Shown in pieces: positions 32,919 through 38,770 of a DNA stretch of 38,770 nt. The notes under the pieces were generated by a model. The model was not told the origin of the DNA. It searched no databases and was given only the letters and a program-made list of their open reading frames with translations. The translations under genes were made by a program, and so were the position numbers. Each line of letters opens with the position of its first letter. Within the stretch, counting starts at the first letter, position 1. The DNA comes from Chitinophaga pinensis. Lineage in GTDB: Bacteria; Bacteroidota; Bacteroidia; NS11-12g; UBA955. The stretch spans positions 71,173 to 109,942 of the forward strand of contig CAMDUE010000009.1 of NCBI GenBank assembly GCA_945877575.1, in the 5' to 3' direction.

Positions 32919-34103
32919 CCTAATTACGGTTCTGAATCCAATTTTCGCACTTCGGTAATCGCCGCGGTGGATTTGAACTGCTTCTGGATTTAAATAGTGG
33001 AACTCATCGGCCCAGGAGCCACCTTTTACGGCGAAGTATTGCCATAAGTCAGATTCTTTGTATAAAATGCCGCTTAATTTTTCTTGGGGTACTGTGTAAT
33101 CTGGATTTGGAATCAATTTTCCTTCGCCATTGCCTTCCACCGAGGGTAGGGTTAATACCCATTCGAGATCGTTGTAAAGTTTGCTTGTAGCTCTGGAAGA
33201 TGTCCATTCAGCCACATTTCCCAAAAGTTCTGTGTTGGATAAATTTTTGGGAAAAACCGAATTTGTGGTTAAGTAATTCTTATCTAAAACAAACGACAAT
33301 CGTTCGTCGCGTAATTGTCCGAAATTAATTTGATTGTTGAATACGTGAATCGTGGCATAATATTTTGACGACCCAAACAATGGTTTGTATTGCACCCGAG
33401 CGAAATATTTCGAAAGTAATTCCTTCTCTTTTTTTGAAAGTGTTGAGTAAAAATGCTTTGCCATGGCTTCGGAAGATTGGACAAACTCTGCCGAAGTTGG
33501 AAGATCTACCTGGATTTTATATCCCTCAGGAAGTTGCCCCTTAAATTCAGCATTTAATTTCTCTTCCAACCAATTGCAATATTGGGTAGCTTGGAACTGT
33601 GAAACCCCTACAACGGGAAAATCAGAATAAGCCGGGTGTTGGAAATAATAATTTACAAAAGGTTCGTTGAATGTAAGCGCAGTGACCCAAACATTGGTGT
33701 CTGGATAAACCCACGAGCGACTTAATTTTTGACGTTTAAAGAAGCTCGATGTATCGTCATTGACAAATTTTTGATATTCACTGTTTGTTACCTCGCTTAA
33801 AGCACAATAAAACGGACTGATTTCAAAGCTTTTAACAATTTGTTGTATACTGTCGTGTCCCCAGGGCTGATGAATGTTTACTACTTTGCCTGCAATATTT
33901 GTGGGTTCAAAGTAATTGTCTAGTAACCATTTAGCAAATGTATTTTTTGCAGTAAGTCTAATTCCTCCTAAGGGATAATCAAAATGGTTGTAATAGTATT
34001 TTCGGCTGTGAATGGGGTTGGGGAGGTCTTGAGATTTCAAGGGTAAGAATATTCCCAGGAATAAAAGAAAACCAATAAATTGAAAGATTTTTCGATTCTT
34101 CAT
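32901..34103 (-). CDS. Formylglycine-generating-enzyme-fold protein, GldJ/GldK-like
   Basis: The 400-residue protein has a type I signal peptide (about 1-25, FLPLKSQ) with no lipobox Cys. The rest is a SUMF1/FGE-type domain: 'FEISPFYCALSEVTNSEYQKF' (about 93-113), 'FPVVGVSQFQATQYCNWLEEKL' (about 163-184), 'LPTSAEFVQS', 'ELLGNVAEWTSSR' and 'FAVKGGSWADEFHYLN'. The end, 'HRGDYRSAKIGFRTVIRI', lacks the Cys pair of true formylglycine-generating enzymes, as in the T9SS/gliding proteins GldJ and GldK. A structural envelope role is therefore more likely than catalysis, though the missing lipobox sets it apart from those lipoproteins. The last five residues (IVGGL) and stop are encoded by heptamer-array units. 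It lies 30 bases downstream of lptD. Confidence 0.8.
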   Translation of the reverse strand: MKNRKIFQFIGFLLFLGIFLPLKSQDLPNPIHSRKYYYNHFDYPLGGIRLTAKNTFAKWLLDNYFEPTNIAGKVVNIHQPWGHDSIQQIVKSFEISPFYCALSEVTNSEYQKFVNDDTSSFFKRQKLSRSWVYPDTNVWVTALTFNEPFVNYYFQHPAYSDFPVVGVSQFQATQYCNWLEEKLNAEFKGQLPEGYKIQVDLPTSAEFVQSSEAMAKHFYSTLSKKEKELLSKYFARVQYKPLFGSSKYYATIHVFNNQINFGQLRDERLSFVLDKNYLTTNSVFPKNLSNTELLGNVAEWTSSRATSKLYNDLEWVLTLPSVEGNGEGKLIPNPDYTVPQEKLSGILYKESDLWQYFAVKGGSWADEFHYLNPEAVQIHRGDYRSAKIGFRTVIRIVGGL

Positions 34104-34133
34104 TGCATCAATAACGCGTTTGAAGGCAATTTA

Positions 34134-36755
34134 TTACATCAAGAAAGGATTCGACATCACTTTCTTCTTTAATTTCAAGTCTTGTAGCAATCTGCTTACG
34201 GGTCTTAAAGTGAATAGCCATTGCTTACCGTATCCATTGGGTATCCAGCTGAATTCTAACTGCCAACAATGTAAATTTCGAACTACACTGAAGGAGGAGG
34301 CAGCTACTTCGCGGCGTCTGAAGTCATACCCGGTTTGGTAGCCAATTTTCCAGTTTTCGGTAATTGATAAATCTCCAGAAATAGTAAACTGACTTGTAGA
34401 CAATCTGTTAGAAGGGGTTAGTGATTCAGCGTTATAGTTCATCATGTAAGCAAAATTCACGCTCCAAGGGATATTGAAATCGTAATAATTCATGCGATTT
34501 ACGTTGATGTCTCGCAATTCGGGCTCTTCTTCTGAATTGAGTTTTTTAGGTTTCAATTGGCCTGATTGTGAGGCTTTTTCTTTGCTAAAATCAGATGCTG
34601 TAAATGTGGTATTCACGTTAATTCCAGCCGTTCTAAATCTGAGCAAGCCTTGGCCTTCTTTGTATGCAAATTGATTGATGGTTCTGCCGGTAGCTGTTCT
34701 AACATATGGAGAATACCCTGCATTGGAATTGATTCTTAGTTTTTTGAAAACAACCGTGTTGAATGATAATCTGATATCAGACCAATTCATAGAGTCTGCA
34801 AATATGTTGTAATTTCCGCTAATATTTAATTGGTCTATAATATTGAATTTTTCAACATTAGATTTTGAATTAGAATCTTTCTTAGTGACTTTTTTCCCTT
34901 GGAAATTATTATTTATTCCAAAATTTATGTTTCCACTTTCACTTTGTACTAAATTTCCAATGGGGCTTTTTTCGAAGAATTGGTAATTGATTATTCGTCC
35001 ACCTGAATCAGTGTACGAGCGAGTCCAATTGCGTTTAAAAGGATCAATTTCTGGGGTGTAAGTCATACCCACGGTAGGAGTGATGGTATGCCTAATTGCA
35101 CGTAAATTGCCAATTTTTAAATTGTTTACAGTACCGTAAATATTCGTTTTTAGGTTCCCTGAGAAGTTGTAGCCGTATTGTCTGAAAAATCCAAAAGTAT
35201 CGCGATTTACAACTTTGTCAGCGGCAGTGTCCCAAGATTTTATTTGGCCATTTAAGTGCCAATTTTCACGGTAATTAAAGCTGGGTGAAAAGTTTAATAT
35301 TCCGTTGAAAAACTTAAAATTAGTACTGATTGGAATACTGTGTCTCATTCCTGACCTTAAGGAATTAAAAGCTTCCATGTATTTATCAGAAAATATTATG
35401 GTATCTTTTGTTTGAATATTATTGGCAATATCTCCAGAATAACTTAAACGTATTTGTTGATACCATTTAGAGTTATTTCCAATTTTGGAAGCAAAAGGTG
35501 TTAAACTAGATACGCCTAAATTCACGGAAGGGAGTTCCAATCTAAAATCCCCATTTTGCGTATTTTGAGAATGCCTGGCGGACATACTGACATTCAGTTT
35601 TCGTTTGAAAAAGGCTCTGCTGTAGTTGACACTAGAGGTGAATTGGTTGTTTGCTAAGGAATTTAAATCTCTGCTATTTCTTTGATTAAATCCCTTAGTA
35701 ACAATATTAATATTTCCATTAAATGTGATGCCTGGAATTAATTTTGGATCTAGATTAAAATTACTTCGAATATTGAAGTCAGAATTTCTCGCAAATTGAG
35801 GCGATGCCTCATCGTAACCATTTGAAAAACGACTGTACTGAACCGCTAAATTTCCTCTAAATCTATATCTTCTAAAATACTGAGTTTGGAGTCCCAAACG
35901 GAAGTCTCCATTTAAATATGCATCCGAATTGATTTGCAAGTCAGAGTAGGGTCCAAGTCCGAGGTAATAGCCAATATTCTGAATGTAAAAGCTGCTATTG
36001 GCACCGTTGAAACCCACACTTGGGAAGATTAAACCGCTTTGTTGTCCCTTTTTCAAAGGAGCCAATCCAAACGGAAGAGCAAAGGGAGTGGGGATGTCGG
36101 CAAAAACCAAATTTGCTGGCCCAAAAAGTGCTTTATTGTTGGGCATCACCTTAACTTTCGATGAATTCAGGAAGAAGTGCGGGTGATCAGCGTCACAAGT
36201 GGTAATTTTACCTTGTACACCGGTAAAAGAGCCATCATTTTGTTTCAAAACCGTACCCAAATGAATATAAGCCTGATCTTGAACCAATTTCAAGCCGTAA
36301 ACCCTTCCTTTGCCTGACGAAGAGTTGTATCTCATGCTGTCAGCAGTGAACTTATCGGCCTTATCTTGAAGCTCCGGTTTTTCTATATAGTGACCCAATG
36401 AATCAATGGTACCTCTTGCAAATAGCTCTTTAGTCACTAAATCTACGTCAATTTCGTAGGCTTTCAAGTGGGTTTGGGCACTTTTAATGTCAGATTCTCG
36501 GTAAAGAAATACTTTTTTTTCGGCCAAATTAAAACTCATCGAGTCCTTTGCATGGAATTCAATGATCTCTGAAAGGCCTTTTTTTGGGTTTTTCTGGGGA
36601 TTTTGATTCGGATTAACTAAGGTGTCTGAAATGTTAGACAATGAATCTTTGGTCTCAATGTTTTGGGCAAATAATCCTTGGGGCGCTAGAAACCATATAT
36701 ATATCCACAGAACGACCGTGATATGTTTTTTGTCGAATTTTAGCATATTTCCCAA
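34134..36755 (-). CDS. lptD: Putative LPS assembly protein LptD (Bacteroidetes type)
   Basis: The 873-residue outer-membrane protein has a signal peptide (about 6-31, ending LFAQ). An OstA/LptD-type periplasmic domain spans about 60-200 ('LAEKKVFLYRESDIKSAQTHLKAYEID' in pieces, 'DKFTADSMRYNSSSGKGRVYG', 'GKITTCDADHPHFFLNSSKV'). The large barrel follows, beginning near 'FALPFGLAPLKKGQQSGLIFPS' in pieces, and the length suits the family. LptD receives LPS from the Lpt bridge and inserts it into the outer leaflet. The chosen start (MGNMLKF) has an alternative ATG three codons later. It is divergent from the amidase gene with only 21 bases between the annotated starts. Confidence 0.88.
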   Translation of the reverse strand: MGNMLKFDKKHITVVLWIYIWFLAPQGLFAQNIETKDSLSNISDTLVNPNQNPQKNPKKGLSEIIEFHAKDSMSFNLAEKKVFLYRESDIKSAQTHLKAYEIDVDLVTKELFARGTIDSLGHYIEKPELQDKADKFTADSMRYNSSSGKGRVYGLKLVQDQAYIHLGTVLKQNDGSFTGVQGKITTCDADHPHFFLNSSKVKVMPNNKALFGPANLVFADIPTPFALPFGLAPLKKGQQSGLIFPSVGFNGANSSFYIQNIGYYLGLGPYSDLQINSDAYLNGDFRLGLQTQYFRRYRFRGNLAVQYSRFSNGYDEASPQFARNSDFNIRSNFNLDPKLIPGITFNGNINIVTKGFNQRNSRDLNSLANNQFTSSVNYSRAFFKRKLNVSMSARHSQNTQNGDFRLELPSVNLGVSSLTPFASKIGNNSKWYQQIRLSYSGDIANNIQTKDTIIFSDKYMEAFNSLRSGMRHSIPISTNFKFFNGILNFSPSFNYRENWHLNGQIKSWDTAADKVVNRDTFGFFRQYGYNFSGNLKTNIYGTVNNLKIGNLRAIRHTITPTVGMTYTPEIDPFKRNWTRSYTDSGGRIINYQFFEKSPIGNLVQSESGNINFGINNNFQGKKVTKKDSNSKSNVEKFNIIDQLNISGNYNIFADSMNWSDIRLSFNTVVFKKLRINSNAGYSPYVRTATGRTINQFAYKEGQGLLRFRTAGINVNTTFTASDFSKEKASQSGQLKPKKLNSEEEPELRDINVNRMNYYDFNIPWSVNFAYMMNYNAESLTPSNRLSTSQFTISGDLSITENWKIGYQTGYDFRRREVAASSFSVVRNLHCWQLEFSWIPNGYGKQWLFTLRPVSRLLQDLKLKKKVMSNPFLM

Positions 36756-36763
36756 AAGCGCAC

Positions 36764-36771
36764 CAACTTTG
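36764..36771 (+). promoter_or_regulatory. Possible -7 element for the amidase gene (CAACTTTG)
   Basis: It differs from TAnnTTTG only at the first base and ends 5 bases before the GTG at 36777, the same spacing as the exact matches elsewhere in the window. That spacing supports the GTG start. Confidence 0.35.
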
Positions 36772-36776
36772 AATCT

Positions 36777-37580
36777 GTGAAATCCGTTTATAAAGGCATG
36801 ACTCGTTTGATTGCAGTTGCAATATTACTGTCTTTTATGCCGTCTGCGAAATCTCCGCTGCGGAAAATCGACCAAGTGCAAACAATTGTACTAGATGCAG
36901 GACATGGTGGAGCAGATCCAGGGAGTATTTCTGGTGGATTAAACGAAAAAGACATCACATTGGCAATAACGTTGAAAGTAGGAAAATATCTCAAAGACAG
37001 TATCTCTGATTTACGAGTTTTGTATACTCGCACTGCTGATAGATCAGTGAACTTATCTGATCGCCCCGTGATTGCCAACCGAAATGAAGCCGATTTATTT
37101 ATATCCATTCATTGCAACGCCAACAAGAGTGCTAGTCCGGAGGGAAGTGAAACTTATTTCATGGGGGTTCACAAGAATGACGGAAACCTTCAAGTAGCAA
37201 AAAGAGAGAACTCGGCTATTGTCTATGAACAAGATTATAAGAATAATGTAACGTATGGCGGATTTGATCCAAATTCCCCAGAAAGTCACATCATCTTTGC
37301 TATGGTTCAAAATGCGTTCTTAAATCAGGCCCTACGAATTTCATCCTATGTTGAAGAAGAAACATCTAGAGTATCTGAAATCAGAAGCCGCGGTGTTAAA
37401 CAAGCCGGATTTTTAGTATTATGGAAAACGTCTATGCCATCTATTTTGATTGAGACAGGTTTTATAACAAATCCCGAAAACAGGAAGTACCTTCAATCAG
37501 AAGAAGGTCAAGATGCAATTGCTAAAGGAATTTTTAGGGCAATTAGGCATTACAAAGCACATATAGAGAAGAAACGCTGA
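36777..37580 (+). CDS. N-acetylmuramoyl-L-alanine amidase (Amidase_3)
   Basis: The 267-residue zinc enzyme cleaves the bond between MurNAc and the stem peptide in peptidoglycan. Zinc ligands are H43 (DAGHGG), E57 (LNEKD) and H112 (SIHCNA), with catalytic E226 (SILIETGFI); all are present. A hydrophobic N-terminal segment (about 10-24) serves as signal peptide, so the enzyme acts in the periplasm. The start is taken at GTG 36777; ATG 36798 (MTRLIAV) is an alternative that still leaves the hydrophobic segment. The insertion around residues 125-190 (GVHKNDGNLQVAKRENSAIV and onward) is usual for AmiC-like enzymes in this phylum. It is divergent from lptD. Confidence 0.93.
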   Translation: MKSVYKGMTRLIAVAILLSFMPSAKSPLRKIDQVQTIVLDAGHGGADPGSISGGLNEKDITLAITLKVGKYLKDSISDLRVLYTRTADRSVNLSDRPVIANRNEADLFISIHCNANKSASPEGSETYFMGVHKNDGNLQVAKRENSAIVYEQDYKNNVTYGGFDPNSPESHIIFAMVQNAFLNQALRISSYVEEETSRVSEIRSRGVKQAGFLVLWKTSMPSILIETGFITNPENRKYLQSEEGQDAIAKGIFRAIRHYKAHIEKKR

Positions 37581-37606
37581 TCCTTCTTCGTGCTTTAAGG
37601 ATTTTT
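37580..37606 (+). terminator. Weak terminator-like hairpin after the amidase gene
   Basis: ATCCTT at 37580-37585 can pair with AAGGAT at 37597-37602 over an 11-base loop, followed by TTTT. The short stem makes this tentative. The remaining 157 bases to the next gene are AT-rich, with no gene seen. Confidence 0.35.
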
Positions 37607-37763
37607 AACTAGTACATTGTCAATATTTTGTAAAAATCAGATCAATAAGTTGCCTATTTAGGGTGTTTTGAGCACTAAATCTCATTGAACTTATAAAAAC
37701 TTTACTATTAATGATAGATTTTCATTTTCTTGCGTATCAAATCACAACAAGAAAGGAAATTCT

Positions 37764-38770
37764 ATGAGATTAAAAATTACATTTTTAAAAAAATCACTTG
37801 TTTATGGAATCATGTTACTCAGTTTTATTACGGGTAAAAAGATTCTCGCCCAAGGCACACCGTGTGCTGGGCAAGCTGCTTATGGTTGCGGTTATCGCTA
37901 CGGTTACTGTGGTGACGTAGATGGCATCAAAATCACAAACAGTGCAGGAACCCTTATTGCTAGCTACAGCGGGCAATCTTGTAACACCGTAACCTCCTAT
38001 CGTGGTATCATGAATCAAGGTTCATCCATTGATTTGACCGCTGGTGAAGAAGTAACCATTGAATTAACTGGTACTGAATGGAATGGTTATTATACCCGCC
38101 CAGGTGTTTGGATGGACGTTAGTTTGGATAATCAATTTCAGGCTGCAGAATGTGTCATCGATCCTTCTTCGTACACTATCGGCGCTACAGCTACTACATT
38201 TAAAGTAAAAGTTCCTTGTTTTACCAAAGCAGGTACTTCCTATTTAAGGGTACGTGGATCTATGACTGCATTCACTATGACAAGAAACAATGGTTGTGGA
38301 AGCGTCAATACCTATGGAAATGTTTTTGATATAGTAGTAAACTACAAATTAGGATCAACTCCTGTTGCGAACTTTGCAATTCCAAAAGACACCATGTGGG
38401 AAGGTTCTCCGGTGTTGCTTTCAGCTACCAATCCCAATGCTGGAGCTAATTACACTTGGAAGTTCGACAAGGCAGACGTTATCATCAACAACAACTCTAC
38501 CAAAGGTTCTGCGCAATGGAACACAGCAGGTAGATACGATGTATTCATGAAGGTTGACTATTGCGGTATTGCAGATTCTATCACCAAGCAAGTGCGCATC
38601 GATGCACCAACTCAAGCTCCAGTTGCTGACTTTATTGCAGACAACAACGAAGTAGAGGTAGGTTATGATGTGAACTTGTTTGATTTGAGTAAGAACGGTG
38701 CTACTGGTTGGGCTTGGGAAATATACTCACCAACAGGAATGGGAGATGATGTAAGCACTGCAAAAAATGC
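37764..38770 (+). CDS. Secreted PKD-domain surface protein, 5' part (runs off window)
   Basis: An open frame from ATG 37764 stays open to the window edge, giving about 335 residues. A leader with AAAGGA stands 8 bases before the ATG. The signal peptide ends near ILAQ (about residue 30). A Cys-rich, beta-rich N-terminal domain follows, with 'CAGQAAYGCGYRYGYCGD' and a region like GEVED modules ('PGVWMDVSLDNQFQAAECVI' in about residues 115-134, 'GTSYLRVRGS'). Two PKD-like modules come next: 'YTWKFDKAD' at about residue 230 and a second starting near 'PVADFIADNNEVEVGYDVNL' at about 287, with 'GWAWEIYSP'. The layout fits a T9SS-exported surface protein, but the C-terminal sorting domain would lie beyond the window and is not seen. 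Confidence 0.82.
   Translation, partial: MRLKITFLKKSLVYGIMLLSFITGKKILAQGTPCAGQAAYGCGYRYGYCGDVDGIKITNSAGTLIASYSGQSCNTVTSYRGIMNQGSSIDLTAGEEVTIELTGTEWNGYYTRPGVWMDVSLDNQFQAAECVIDPSSYTIGATATTFKVKVPCFTKAGTSYLRVRGSMTAFTMTRNNGCGSVNTYGNVFDIVVNYKLGSTPVANFAIPKDTMWEGSPVLLSATNPNAGANYTWKFDKADVIINNNSTKGSAQWNTAGRYDVFMKVDYCGIADSITKQVRIDAPTQAPVADFIADNNEVEVGYDVNLFDLSKNGATGWAWEIYSPTGMGDDVSTAKN

Noticed and set aside
1-38770. Defence island, prophage or mobile element.
   Set aside because: No integrase, transposase, terminal repeats, restriction-modification or toxin-antitoxin genes were seen; the genes are mostly core and envelope functions with consistent composition.

Overview
The window looks like a chromosomal segment from a Bacteroidota (Bacteroidetes) bacterium. 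The supporting markers are two surface proteins with type IX secretion (T9SS) type B C-terminal sorting domains, a PorP/SprF-like partner, a SusC/SusD pair, a fused SecDF, a Bacteroidetes-type LptD, the ftsX-DUF3098-uppP cluster, and several exact copies of the Bacteroidetes promoter -7 element TAnnTTTG. I cannot assign a genus from the sequence alone. No tRNA, rRNA, transposase, integrase or CRISPR array was found.

Layout. (1) 1-10484, + strand: the 3' end of a TamB-like gene, a MacB/FtsX-type permease, a TonB-dependent-receptor-like barrel, a DUF3127 protein with an SSB-like tail, then a 1212-residue PKD-rich T9SS surface protein followed 2 bases later by a PorP/SprF-like membrane protein. 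(2) 10485-13034, - strand: ftsX, DUF3098, uppP and a DUF4159 gene with start/stop overlaps or near overlaps. (3) 13118-26856, + strand: a DnaQ-like exonuclease, a second T9SS surface protein, purL, an FAD oxidoreductase, an unknown secreted protein, a PolX-like protein with an apparently dead polymerase site, a family 9 glycosyltransferase, secDF and lysA. (4) 26926-36755, - strand: lptD, a formylglycine-generating-enzyme-fold (GldJ/GldK-like) protein, a 34-unit heptamer DNA array, and a susC-susD-lipoprotein-secreted protein operon. (5) 36777-38770, + strand: an N-acetylmuramoyl-L-alanine amidase and the start of a PKD surface protein that runs off the window.

Most of the content is cell-envelope biology: outer-membrane and LPS assembly (TamB, LptD, GT9), Sec export (SecDF), T9SS cargo, nutrient uptake (SusCD) and peptidoglycan turnover (UppP, amidase, FtsX). 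I do not see a clear undescribed multi-gene system. The most unusual items are non-coding or structural: the strictly phased 7-bp array at 32681-32918, which supplies the stop codon of one gene and carries a very long G-quadruplex motif; a perfect 14-bp inverted repeat inside the DUF4159 gene just past the PorP stop; an attenuator-like arrangement between secDF and lysA; and a set of TAnnTTTG elements placed 4-7 bases before start codons, which predicts leaderless or near-leaderless mRNAs.
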